A stretch of DNA of 64,000 nucleotides from Gnetum montanum (taxonomy: Eukaryota; Streptophyta; Gnetopsida; Gnetales; Gnetaceae): the NCBI GenBank assembly GCA_015680685.1, contig MNCI01023641.1, forward strand, positions 23,781 through 87,780, read 5' to 3'. The position numbers and the translations under genes are program-made. The notes beneath the pieces were generated by a model that saw nothing but the letters and a program-made list of their open reading frames with translations, was not told the DNA's origin and ran no database searches. Below, piece after piece: positions 24,601 through 34,999 of this stretch; positions within the stretch are counted from its first letter, which is position 1, and each line of letters opens with the position of its first letter.

Positions 24601-24869
24601 TTCTAAGTGTTAAATTTAATTACCCTAACTGATGTCCTTGGGTGATGATAAATTTCAAAAAAGGTAGGCACTTTTCAGCAAGTGTCCCTCCCCATGACTA
24701 AACTGAACACTCCGGGTTCAAGCAGGTTCAAACAGAATAAAAATCGGAGTACCAGTGAGTGAGATAGAGTGAGAAAAGCAAGGGTCACATAGTCGTAAGT
24801 TGTAGAGAAAAATTTCAACAACTCCCCCCCTGTGTGAATGGCAAAATGATGCTAAGTGTTGCAGGGGGT
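21655..24869 (-). pseudogene. Family A accessory ORF, spliced, coiled-coil rich (copy 1)
   Basis: An upstream exon (about 24869-24624, partly lost in the N gap) is followed by an intron (24413-24623) and a long exon at 24412-21655 of about 900 codons with roughly twenty stops. Order: basic start (PKRGQQEGP), then ECIQAIHEKS, AWYLGETYQFWHN, VNICGVTTDFSVQAI, STYVARGCVVLMGKF, IRNLFRHAGIQGYTNE, basic KKRTRIRIGG, QVQLETGEGATVVVMQH, LFDIPQDVT, then a long Lys/Glu/Leu-rich part that should form coiled coil, ending KAPMEEPLPPGTT and stop. The VNICGVTTDFS block recalls the 'putative plant transposon protein' domain of Athila/Tat-type extra ORFs; that link is tentative. It lies on the gag strand, downstream of gag. 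A second copy is at 60.9-64 kb. Confidence 0.7.
24413..24623 (-). other. Intron of the family A accessory ORF, copy 1 (211 bp)
   Basis: The minus strand reads CAGTTAGG before GTAATTAAAT (donor), and ATGTGATTGTAG before ACGGCCCC (acceptor). Copy 2 has AATTAAGG before GTAAGTATTA, and TATGATTGTAG before ATGCTAC. Flanking peptides match on both sides (upstream GVFSLVMGR against GVSILVMRK). Confidence 0.7.
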
Positions 24870-24970
24870 NNNNNNNNNNNNNNNNNNNNNNNNNNNNNNN
24901 NNNNNNNNNNNNNNNNNNNNNNNNNNNNNNNNNNNNNNNNNNNNNNNNNNNNNNNNNNNNNNNNNNNNNN
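24870..24970. other. Assembly gap of 101 N
   Basis: A run of N within the upstream exon region of the family A accessory ORF. Open frames crossing it are artefacts. Two isolated N also occur, at 18185 and 30607. Confidence 0.99.
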
Positions 24971-26280
24971 TTGTTTAATGATTTTCTTGAAATTATCATT
25001 GGAAATTGAGGACATTGACTATGATCAATTTTCTAGGGCAATTCCATTAAGTCTAAAGGCACAATTAATGATGATGGTGTGGATTTTACCAATAAAACCT
25101 TGGGGTGTAAGAAAAAGGGTATAAAATGGTACATTGAAACATTAAAATTAAGAGGGATAATAATAAGGGAAAGAAAATTATTGAGAAATTAAGCTGAGGG
25201 TAAGAAATGGTATGTGTGAGCAATGTCATAAGTGAGAATCACAAAAATTACACAAGTGGGTCCTCCCCAAAGTAGGTTCCAACCTATAATGCCCTTCTGT
25301 AACCACACATAAAGTGTTCATGGGCACTAGAAGGGTTAAATGTAATCTGCACTAACTCCACAAAACACACACATGTAAATATCACTGGAATGAGATGAAA
25401 ATTCTATGCTACATGGGACACAAGCTACAATTACACGAATAGTAAGATGAGATGAACTATAGAAAGGGATCATAGAGATTGGGACATGAGGTAACTGACC
25501 CAGGGCATAGTGAATCCTGCATATAAAACATGATTAAGGTGTCATTACCCCATCATTCCAAGATTAGGACCAAGTCCATTCCTCTAATCAGTGACATCGC
25601 ATTGTTTCATCCCATGATGAGCAACTATGAGAGTACCATAGCAACAAGGCATACGATCACTTAGCGTTTTATTCAAGGGAGGAGTGCTTTTCTTTTGTGG
25701 CACTTTGTTTTTTTTCTCTCTCTTTTTTTCTTTTTTTTTCTTTTAATAAATCCAGAGAAATCGCCAACCTTCAGGCATGGGTGCATGTCTTTCTAGTGGG
25801 ACCCCCTAGAACATCATTTTGGTTTTTGAGTGCCATTTTAATTACTCTTACTCCCATTTTTCATTAGATCTACAAGGATCTCAGTACAACCATGTTGCAT
25901 GATCACTCCCACAAACGTCACCAAAGAGAATCCGCAAATCCCCTTGATGTCACACCCTAATCATTCCCTCTTGGTCCATCCTTCTTCATTTAGGATACAA
26001 TGAACACAAAATTAATTTTAAGTTTTAAAAATGTCAAGAATATGACTGTACCCTTGAACAGAACCTCTTTATTATCAAAATAATTGATCACTCATGAATT
26101 AATAACATAGAACACACCTCAACCAATGATCCACATGAGTGTTTTATTTGTAGATGAGATTACTTATAAAAACATAAAAAGATAAAAACACAAAAAGATA
26201 AAAAAGATAAAACAAGAAGTTGAAAAATGAAAAACTGGAAAACAAAAAGTTGTAAAATTAAAGAAAACTGAAAAATATTT
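24971..26280. other. Noncoding spacer of the family A element
   Basis: No ORF with a recognisable motif. It contains a polypyrimidine tract at about 25704-25745 (T and CT runs) and an A-rich stretch at 26160-26280. Confidence 0.5.
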
Positions 26281-26297
26281 ATTAATCCTGCTTGTTA

Positions 26298-26912
26298 TTA
26301 GAATGGGGGGTATCCCCCATAACTAAGTAGTTGTGGATGGCAAGGATTAATAAATGAAGGATGAGGATCCTTGCATGTTGGAAGTATTGGGGCTTGGCCA
26401 TACTTACCCCATCGAGGTTCACACACTTGATTATAGTGAGCATAGTGGGGCACTTTATACGATGTAGTTCCCGGATAACGAGTTGACCCACTATGATGTT
26501 TGGGACCATTAGATTGTATGCAAGGATTGGAATGATGCCTTCTACGACTGTGTTCATTAGGTTGTATGGTTATTGGAGTGTTAGTTGGTGGCCCTGATGA
26601 AGTAACATGAGGCACTGGGTTCGAAGGTAAGGGTGCACCACAGTGTGGGACTTGTGCTGGGTTGGAAGATGCAATGGCCTCGAAATTGTGTTGTCCCTTC
26701 TTACAGCTGTGTTTAAAGAAAGGATGCTTTTGATGTTGAGGAGGCTTTTCACTGCTATTAGTAGTAGTAGCACAAGTGTCGTTCATGGGTTGTTGCGGTG
26801 GTGCAGACACCTTAGGAATAGTTGGTGGCATTGCAAAAGGAGGAAAAGGATGAGAATGTTGAGATTTAGGAGGAGTATAAGGTGCACAAGGTGGTGGTTG
26901 TGTTGGAGGCAT
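26298..26912 (-). CDS. Proline-rich ORF downstream of gag, 204 aa, open
   Basis: An uninterrupted frame of 204 codons, unusual among the broken coding regions here. The N-terminal half is rich in Pro, Gln and His (PPTQPPPCAPYTPP, HSHPFPPFAMPPTIP). A basic middle (HSRRRHHSNP) precedes a Tyr/His/Pro-rich end (LLSYGGYPPF). No zinc knuckle or protease motif was found. It lies 191 bp after the end of readable gag on the same strand, so it may be the C-terminal disordered part of Gag after a frameshift, or a separate product. Overlapping frames at 26282-26557 and 26570-26773 are shadows. Whether it is translated is unknown; low-complexity composition may itself explain the lack of stops. Confidence 0.45.
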   Translation of the reverse strand: MPPTQPPPCAPYTPPKSQHSHPFPPFAMPPTIPKVSAPPQQPMNDTCATTTNSSEKPPQHQKHPFFKHSCKKGQHNFEAIASSNPAQVPHCGAPLPSNPVPHVTSSGPPTNTPITIQPNEHSRRRHHSNPCIQSNGPKHHSGSTRYPGTTSYKVPHYAHYNQVCEPRWGKYGQAPILPTCKDPHPSFINPCHPQLLSYGGYPPF

Positions 26913-27103
26913 GGGTTGATAGTATTGAGGAGAATGATATTGTGATGAGATAAAGTATGTTGGCCTAGTTAGAGAAACAGGATGTTGAACTAGATAAGCA
27001 TTTGGGTTCGGATGATACGAAGGGTGTCTCCAGTCTAAGGGTGGTCTCCCCCATGACTAGGGTTGTTGCCACTCTAATCGAACATAGTATCTATGTACAA
27101 ACT

Positions 27104-28279
27104 CTAGATGTAATGTGTTTCCCCAATGCTCATGTAAATGTAACAATATTGGGCATTGGCCCTTGGGGTGATTGTACAGGCATATGTTACATTCGTAAGT
27201 ATGATTGGCAATTGAGCTCTTATTTTCCTTATCCTTCTTTCCAATTGTCTACTATTTCGTCCTACTTCTTGGGTTTTCAAAACTCTATCTCCAATAATAT
27301 TGACACATTCTCCACACTTTTGATACATCCATTCCAACATCTTATTGAGCTTTTCCTCGGCTTCTTCTAATGTTTGTTGTATTGGCAAAGATGATGTTTC
27401 CACCTTGAGATTAGTTGATATCTCCTTTTTATGATCAAGGACCTTTGTTAAGTTGAGATTTTGGTACTGTTGATGTTTTTCAACACTCTCCCATCTAGCT
27501 ATATCTCCTTCTTCTTTTGCTACCCGGTTAATAAGCTGTTGGACTTGATGGGTTCGTAGTTCATCTAGTTGACCCTGGACATACATTCCTAAGGTCTCTC
27601 TTGTTTCATTATGTAGCCCATCAATGATATGATACATTAGCATTTCCTCGGAAAATCCATGGCCTAGACAGTTGTTTAATAGTGTATAATATCTTTCTAA
27701 GGTCATGTCCAAGGGTTCATGTTGTGCTTGTTTCCACCCTTGGATTTGTTTCCTCAAGGTTGACATTCTACCGTAGGTTTGATATTTTTTGTTAAATACT
27801 TCTAACATTGTTGACTAGCATCATATTGAATTTGGTTTTAACGATCTATACCATACTTTTGCTTGGCCAACGAGTGTCATGGGAAAGAGCTTAAGTTTTT
27901 GCCACCCGTTATCAATGTTATTACATGTGTAGGCATCATAGAAGGCTTGTGAATCTTGATGCGGATCTAAGTCATAGCCTCCTAAAAATTTAGGAAAGTT
28001 GTTTAAATCGAGCCTGGGTAGACGGCTCTCTTTACGATGCCTACATGAGATTCGAACAACCTCTTGTATCTGCATTAAGCTTATAGTGGCCAGTAGGGGT
28101 TCATCATCATCTTGTAAGTTATGCTTTCGTGCGTTGTGATGACATTGTTTTTGTTCATGTTTATAAGAAACTCCCACTTCAGGTTGCATACTCCAATCTT
28201 CATCGTCATATAGTTCATTGGTTCTCCAATGAACTTCCTCACTAAGTGTGGCATTGTTATCATCTTGTAGGAGAGGCAT
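27104..28279 (-). pseudogene. Gag of the family A element
   Basis: Two consecutive open blocks (28279-27821 and 27808-27104) in one reading order, separated by in-frame stops. Residues 1-100 are acidic and polar. Then RLPRLDLNNFPKFLGG, DSQAFYDAY, FPMTLVGQAKVWYRSL and PNSI lead into MLEVFNKKY, LRKQIQGWKQ, SLDM-like PLDMTLERY and MLMYHIIDGLHNETRE. This is the capsid (Retrotrans_gag) domain of gypsy elements: the A..WY.SL..NSI, F..+F and +Q....S+ pattern. It is followed by a coiled-coil-like Glu/Lys part. The start ATG at 28279 lies about 110 bp inside the primer site, as expected for a first ORF. Only two stops and one shift were noticed, so it is among the better preserved genes here. Confidence 0.8.
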
Positions 28280-28390
28280 TGTTGTGTGTGAATTTATGTG
28301 AATTTTTATAATTACTTCTTCCTAAGAGATATATCATTAAGTCCTATACAACAACCTTGTATGATATAACTAATCTAGATAACTAGCACC

Positions 28391-28409
28391 GTCTCTGGCA
28401 ATGGTGCCA
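28391..28409 (-). other. Primer-binding site, tRNA-Asp type
   Basis: One base after the LTR end, the minus strand reads TGGCACCATTGCCAGAGAC. This equals the tRNA-Asp-complementary site used by many plant gypsy elements (TGGCGCCGTTGCCGGGGA) apart from G-to-A changes, mostly at CpG or CpNpG sites. It proves that 28411-29247 is the 5' LTR and that the element runs on the minus strand. Confidence 0.85.
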
Positions 28410-29134
28410 ATGATGAGTGGCGAGGTACCCCTACACTCAACCATACAAATATGAGTGTTCTCACACACAATCTGGTCGAAATCTGTAGACGGACTAGTTG
28501 TGGCACCTAGACAGTTATCCTTAGGTCACAGTTTGCTATCTTCTCACCTGGACTAGTATTATATTTTTCATGTATGGTTTAGTCTAGAGTGAGGTGTATG
28601 ATGTGATCCTAATCTAACGCTACTCCTGAAGGTAGTGAAAAATAATATTAACTAAGCTAAGCTAGGAGGGAAAGAGTAAGAGAATCTAATCTAGCCTAAG
28701 TGCAATGAGCATCCATTCCTTGATTATCCATACACATCTTGGACTTCATTCACAACTACCACTGGGATTACCAAGTGCAAATCCTTGGTATGCCACTGGG
28801 ATACCAAGTAGTCACACTTAAATGCTCATAATCAAGTTGTACTCATTCCGCATTGCTAGGAGATAAGGGTGAAAGAGACTAATTAGGAAAGAAATAAATA
28901 AAAATTGAATAAATAAATAAACAAAGAAAATGCTTCAATGATGAAGTAAACTTGATCTTTATTACTGGTCATGTGCGTGTCCAAGTATGTCACATTCGAA
29001 TAAAGGATGCCATACAATTACATTCACCACACTGCGGGCAAACACTGAAAAATAATCTATCTCTGGAGGGATCAAACTGCTAGAGCTTCACTACAATCTA
29101 ACTCTATATGTTGTGGAACAAGGGAGAGTCGCTT

Positions 29135-29145
29135 CTTATTTATAG
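29135..29145 (-). promoter_or_regulatory. TATA box of LTR-A
   Basis: The minus strand reads CTATAAATAAG, about 105 bp into the LTR, downstream of the GATATC cluster. It is conserved in the truncated LTR (21443-21453) and nearly so in the solo LTR (31282-31292), while flanking bases have drifted. Confidence 0.65.
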
Positions 29146-29162
29146 ACATTACGGCGGACTAC

Positions 29163-29240
29163 GATATCGCATTTGCGATATCGCAGCGAAAGACGCGATA
29201 TCGCGGGGGATGTGATATCGCGGCCCATGCGATATTGCAT
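29163..29240. promoter_or_regulatory. Cluster of GCGATATCGC palindromes in U3
   Basis: Five copies of a GATATC-centred palindrome, full or near (GCGATATCGC, GCGATATCGC, GTGATATCGC and GCGATATTGC among them), lie within about 80 bp at the start of U3, upstream of the TATA box. Related clusters are in the solo LTR (31310-31380) and the truncated LTR (21468-21495). A role as transcription-factor sites is inferred from position only. Confidence 0.5.
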
Positions 29241-29247
29241 CCCATCA

Positions 29248-31640
29248 CCCTTCAAGCTATAACACCTTGCTATAACCTTATCCCATTATCACAAGAACTC
29301 TTTAGTATGGTTCAACACTATATAATCAAACATAAAGAGGAAATATTGGTGATGAACCAAGAGTAATGTTTTGTATTCATTATTGATGTCTCTTGAGTCA
29401 ATTCTTCAAACATCAACAAAGAAGGACCAATGAAACACCAACACAAAAATGCATATTGTAACCTTTTTGGAATTGGAACCTTCACCCCTATAATTGAGAC
29501 TAGATTTTCACTGTAAGAATTTTGAGGTTTGTAGGCCATTAGTTGCAATCTCACATACATGAACTTTTAGAGTTGAAAAATGCCTCATAAGTTATTGTAG
29601 CCTCACTTCCTAGGTGGAAAAAGTCATATCATGTCTATATTTAGGCTTGGGAAGGTTGAAAATTCCTTGGGAACTATCAAATTTTTCATTTTCATGGGTT
29701 TTACATGGGTCATAGCCTCAACTACGTTGGAACTACCTACACCCAATGTTGGGGTTATTGGGTTTTCATTTTCCCAACAATGGCCAGTGTAGTTCCCATA
29801 ACTTTTAGTGTGGATGCAAGAAAGCTAATGTTGAAGTTATGGAGTTTCTAATTTTTAACAAAAGCTAGCATTGGAGTGGTAGGGGTTTTTTTTTTAGCAA
29901 TTTGAATGTTCTCTAACAATTGCAACGTTGTTCCCATGAGGCTAGTGTAGATGGATGAAGAAAGCATACTTGGAAAAGTATTTTTACTATTTATGGTATT
30001 CAACATGGTTCTGGTGGCCTAGGAATATCAAGAATTGATATAAATGGAAAAATACATTGGAAATTATGATCTTCCACACTTGCAAATTATACCAATCTAA
30101 CAGTAATCATGGAAAAAAATTGCAACACAAAAACCAACAACCATGAGACTTATAAGATCAAATTTCAAAAACTTTGGATAGGTTTCACACTTTTTCAACT
30201 AGAAAAGCTTTGTAACCTTAATCACTTGAAACATATGGAATTTTTTAAAGATCTTGGAGTATTTTGACAACAAACTGGACATTTAAGACTTCCAACATAG
30301 TGCCAAAATTTCAAAAAGCTAAACACCTTTACCCCTCTTGTCATCAACATCATAGATCTAATCTAAAAACCCCCAAGGAGTTTTGGTGATTGAGGTTGGG
30401 AAGCATATGGATCATGAGGTTGATTGCAAAGCACAACTTGCTAGCTTCAATAGGCTTCAAGCATCATCCAAGAAACTTCTTGTGCATTTAAACACATATT
30501 TTATACACATTCAAACTCTACTTTTGTGGAAATTTTATTATTCTCAATTGATGAGCGACAAGGTACCCCTACACTCAACCATACAAATACAAGAATTTCA
30601 TGCACANTTTTCACACACAATCCAATCGAATTCCAAGGACTAAGTGCTTATGCACCCTTGTGGAACAAGGATGGGTTGGTTGATTTTTGTCTTCCCAAAC
30701 TTACTTGTATGTCACAATTGTATGGTTAAGTAAGCTTGATGCATATGATTTTTATAGCTTTTATGTTTTTATGTCCTGCTACTAATAAGGGAGGAGAGAG
30801 AGATAACTAAGTGACTAATTTAACTTAACTACTAATTAACTTAGCTTTAAACTATTCATAATACCATATCCATTCTCACTTGTCATACACATCCTAAACT
30901 AGTGCAACACTATTGGGATTACCAAACGCTAATCATTACTGGGTTACCAAGTGTTACATGCATGCTTAAAGTGATCGTACTATGTGTGCTTACTTAGGAG
31001 AGTTGTAGGATGAGAGAGAATCATTAATTAACTAAGAAAGCATTTAATAATATCAATTAACACTAATTATTCTATTTTGGATGTTGCAAGGTTTATCATA
31101 AAGTTTGTCTTTATTGTCGTACACAAAGTGTGCTTAGGTACACAATGCTCGAACAAAGATCCGTTCACTTGATGGCTCCTAGTGTAGGTACATAGAAATA
31201 ATTCTAACTCCAGAGGGGAGAAAGGGTAAGAGTTTGGCTAAGGGACTAACTATCTAATTACAAAACCAAGTGTGCTTGCCTCTTATTTATAAGCAAGGAG
31301 GCAGGTCCCGATATTGGGTATCCAACATAACATGGTAGGCTCCGATATCGTCTACCCGATATTGTGGATGCGATATCACGGTTCATCATCAATAAAGTTT
31401 ACAATTCATTTTTTATGAAAATTTATTCACATTTTATTTCTTTTAATTCTTTTTAAGTAGATTTATAAGTTTTATTTTGAATTTTTTACGCTGTTAACAC
31501 TTCCTAAGTCCTTGGATGATTGACAAGACCATCCAAGGTACCTTAGATCCTTTTTCTTGAATGCCCTTTAGATCCAAGGTTAAAACTGCTCTACCTAGGA
31601 TTTTTGGTTTTTCTAGCAATCAAATTTTTCAAGTGCTACA
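29248..31640 (+). repeat. 3' part of a family B LTR, interrupted by a solo LTR-A
   Basis: It matches the LTR at 5169-8767 from about its position 1900 onward and the LTR at 38.05-40.8 kb from about 39665. It ends AGTGCTACA at 31640. A solo LTR-A splits it at 30544-31393. Its missing first part could be the piece at 17220-18184, with the pol relic and the family A element lying between. The frame at 29318-29560 is not coding. Confidence 0.75.
30544..31393 (-). mobile_element. Solo LTR of family A with 5-bp target duplication
   Basis: The LTR runs 30549-31388 (840 bp; TGATGAGC to GTTCATCA on the plus strand) and is homologous to 28411-29247 throughout. It is flanked by the perfect direct repeat TCAAT at 30544-30548 and 31389-31393, typical of gypsy integration. 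No internal sequence remains, so the element was removed by LTR-LTR recombination. The host sequence on both sides is LTR-B, so it inserted after LTR-B was in place. One N lies at 30607. Confidence 0.92.
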
Positions 31641-31984
31641 ATAGGATCCTCCTCATCTAGAAATGTATGGGGTTCTAGCGTATGAAATTTCTCCATAAGC
31701 TCTTTGTCCATTCAATGTTTGCCACTACCACTACTTCTGAAAGCATCTTGTATTGATAGTGAACTAAAACTCTTCTCGATATGCTGATGAAGGAGATAAA
31801 ATAGATGATGATTGATACCCAAACAAGCTATCCAAATAAACTAATAGAAAAGCTAGCTAATAAAGCTATCCAAATAGACTATCAAACAAGCTGCTCCAAT
31901 AGCTCATCTATATTGTAAAAGCCTATGATACATCTACTTGATTCATCTTTTCTACATTGTTTATGCCTTTTTTGTCAATCATAT

Positions 31985-34787
31985 TACCTAAAATCATGAT
32001 TTATATGGGCTCAAACTAGAACTTCATTCGCATCTATGAACCAAAAGACCCAACTATTGTCAAACGTCGTCAAATACTTAGGGATATCTACCAAAATCCT
32101 CTATATACAAACATAAATAAGAATTACTACAACTAATTTGTACAAAGATATAATTTTTTTAAGTATCCCATGTAAGAAATTAGATTCCAAGTAGCAATTT
32201 AAGGTCATCCACATGAATGAAAAGAAATTTAATCCTTCTCCATATGACCACATTAAACTATCTGAATTGTATGTCAACGTGCTTGCATAATTAGTGGATG
32301 CTAGCGACAAGGTTGCAACAAGAGAAGAAGCTAGTTTAGACCAAGGGTAAGGGGATCAAGATGATTTTGTGGCATATTATAAAACTAATATCCATTTATA
32401 GGACCTATTATAATGATTTATCCTTAAAGTGTCTATGTTCAACTCTGTAGCTCCTATCTTAGTAGTAAGCCAAGATCTCCCTTTGTCCTTTATAACATAG
32501 GTCCTAAACTTGCTTCTTTATTTGCTCCTATATTAACCTCTACACCTTCACTAGTTTTGTCCATGTCACAACTATTTGTAGTTTCAACTAGGCATTCTAT
32601 GGGATCTCAAATACCACATGTGTCACATAATACATTTGTGCCTAATATACCCTTTTTTCCCCATGTCCTTATGCCAACCTCATTAATAGAATCCCAATCA
32701 TTGAGCTAATCCTTTTCACAAATTAAGAACATTTAGAAGGTTGCTAAAGGTAGTAATGATTTGGCCTATATAGTTTATAAGAAGTAGCACATGATGAGGG
32801 ATAAGGATAAACCCAAGTAGAATAAGTAACCATGATTATAGTAGCAAAAGAAACAAAACAAAAAAAGGATGAAAGTCTCTTCCACGTAACATATCTTCTA
32901 ACTAATCGAAACCATCTACTTCATATGATTTCAACTAGCCAAGACCAAACTTGAAGCACAAGGATAATTCTAAGTACACTAAGTTGCTTATGAAACCTTT
33001 TAAGCTCCTAGAATAGTTGCTTAAAAAATTGTATTTAACATAAGAAACTATCTAAGGAAGCTTGTAAGAGATGGTCATCTTTGTGAGATAGTTAGAGATC
33101 CCACAGTTGCAACCAAAGACGATCCAAAACTTCCAAAATACTTCAAGCTTAATAGGTTTTTCCATTATCATCAACTAGCTAGTTAGGATACCAATTTCTA
33201 CATAACCCTTAAAGATGATCTTTAGAAAATGATTGATCATAGAGATTTTGTGTTAAACAAATCAAATGATTCAAATAAAAAAAATAACACATATATCATA
33301 GCCTCATTCATAACATCTACTCAATCTAGCCCTCCTAGAGAACCCTTTGTCATCAAGGTACCATGAGTTAGCACTTGGTCTTATAACCTAAAGCCTAAAA
33401 TGCCATTTGTTATATGAGTACCATCACCCCAAGCTTCCAAAGAGCCCTTTTTAATACATGTTTCACCTTTAATGAAAATAACATTATGACCTAAGAAAAG
33501 CATTATTAATCCTTATAAAGCTATGAAACCATTTGTTATTAGTCTTCACCATCCACAAGAAAAATATAAACAAAATGTGACTAATGCTCATACATTATGG
33601 CTAATAATTCAACAATATCACCATTGATTAACAAGGAATCATTGCCATAAAAGTGACAAGAAAAATCTATCACTAGGTCATATGCTAAAAAAGCTAACCC
33701 ACTAAAGCATACATGCATATTAACCCTACCTATGAAGTCCATTTCTCAGACTACATCAACCAATCAAACAAGAGGGAGTCACAAACTAGGTTTGAGCAAG
33801 GTGTCCAAGCAACACATATCAAAACATGAGCTAAAAATTCTAGGAAGAATAGAGGAAATTAAGACTACCAAAGTCAACAGATCACACACCAACAAAAGGA
33901 ATTTTCTCATGATAATGGAACAAGACAAATGATCCCTAAAACAAAAGAACACATCACTAAACATATACAATCTAGTTATAACTTCTCCTACTTATAAAGA
34001 CACATTAGTTCAAATGTTGAATTCTATTCCCATAAGTAGAGGCATTCTTGTTAAGAAGGAATCCATTGACTTCATTATTGAGCAAACTCTACTTAGAGAA
34101 AATAAGCATCAAACCACACTTACTTTAGTGATAGTGAAGTGAATATTGATCCATGAAATAGAGAAGTGATATTTACTCCTCATTATCATACATGTTGGAA
34201 AGAATAATATTCATCATGTTCATGTGAATTATGGGGTAGTAATCAAAATAATACTTTTTACCATTATTGAATGATTAGGCCTAACTACAAACATATAGAA
34301 GACCTCTATCTCCATGCTCAAGTCATATAATAGGTCATAGATAGTAGTATGAGGTTCTAGCTTCTTCAACTTTGTAGCTGGGGAATAATTTCCCACATCC
34401 ACCAATTTTTTAGTGGCTAATTAAACACCTAGTTTTAACTTGATCTTGGAATGATCATGGTTATCTAAGCTTCAAAAAATATCATCTCCTATACATCAAG
34501 AAATTTACTTATCATATGAGGATGGTGAAATTGTGATTCATGGAAATAACATATTTTTACCATATTTTAATAATGTCAACATTAAATAATGATTGGAGGT
34601 GGAGTTTCAAGATGAAAGTTTTGACATTCAAGTTGGGACCAAAAAAAATAACAACAATATTAACAATGCCAAGTCTACAATATTATATGACCAACAAGAA
34701 CACCTATTGCTTGCCATATTAAAAAATAACAATGGTGAACATACAATCATACAAAAGTGGTTTCTTGATCTCTTGAAAATTAAATAA
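31985..34787 (+). pseudogene. Gag-protease of a family B element (internally deleted)
   Basis: The order is IRIYEPKDPTIVKRRQ (shared with the minus-strand copy, MRVYDPKDPIVIECR), then SFSQIKNI, FFHYHQLASxDTNFYITLKDDL and KMIDHRD, EPFVIKVP, SYNLKPKMPFVI, a region open at 33732-33932, MLNSIPIS, then FNLILE.SWL and SSPIHQEIYLSYEDGEIVI. The HYHQ..xDT block is the zinc-knuckle-like part of Tat-type Gag, and LIL(G/E).xWL with PSxxHQ is the C-terminal part of the aspartic protease. The capsid core (Retrotrans_gag) present in the 54-58 kb copy is missing here. The ORF ends at 34787. No RT follows. Stops are frequent; it is not functional. Confidence 0.75.
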
Positions 34788-34921
34788 CAAATTCATAGTC
34801 AATACCTTATCCCTTCCTTTGTTAATGATCATTTTTTTACTTTTGTAGTCTTATACCATGTTTCGACATTTATTTTTTTCGTATTCTATTTTAAAATTAT
34901 TCCATGCTTGTTAGATAGATG

Positions 34922-34990
34922 TAGCCATGGACTACCAAGGCCTAAAATTGATGATACCATGGTCTCTCAAGGCCTAAAACTATTGGATGT
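34922..34990 (+). repeat. Remnant 'aaggcctaaaa' repeats
   Basis: Two units (ccatggactaccaaggcc; ccatggtctctcaaggcc), each followed by taaaa, lie about 130 bp after the protease end. This is the same position as the repeats at 9256 and 54013 in other family B copies. Confidence 0.6.
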
Positions 34991-34999
34991 GGCCTCATC

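Larger units (their letters stand above)
28411..29247 (-). repeat. 5' LTR of the family A element, 837 bp
   Basis: On the minus strand it begins TGATGGGATG and ends CACTCATCA, next to the primer site. On the plus strand it runs TGATGAGTGG to TCCCATCA. It is homologous along its length to 30549-31388 and 1-709. The outer 160 bp is matched at 21386-21501. Immediately outside is LTR-B sequence (29248 onward). The left partner LTR is truncated, so no target-site duplication can be confirmed. Confidence 0.9.

Noticed and set aside
24718-25124. Frames running through the N gap on both strands.
   Set aside because: They exist only because N codons are not read as stops; no evidence that they continue across the gap.
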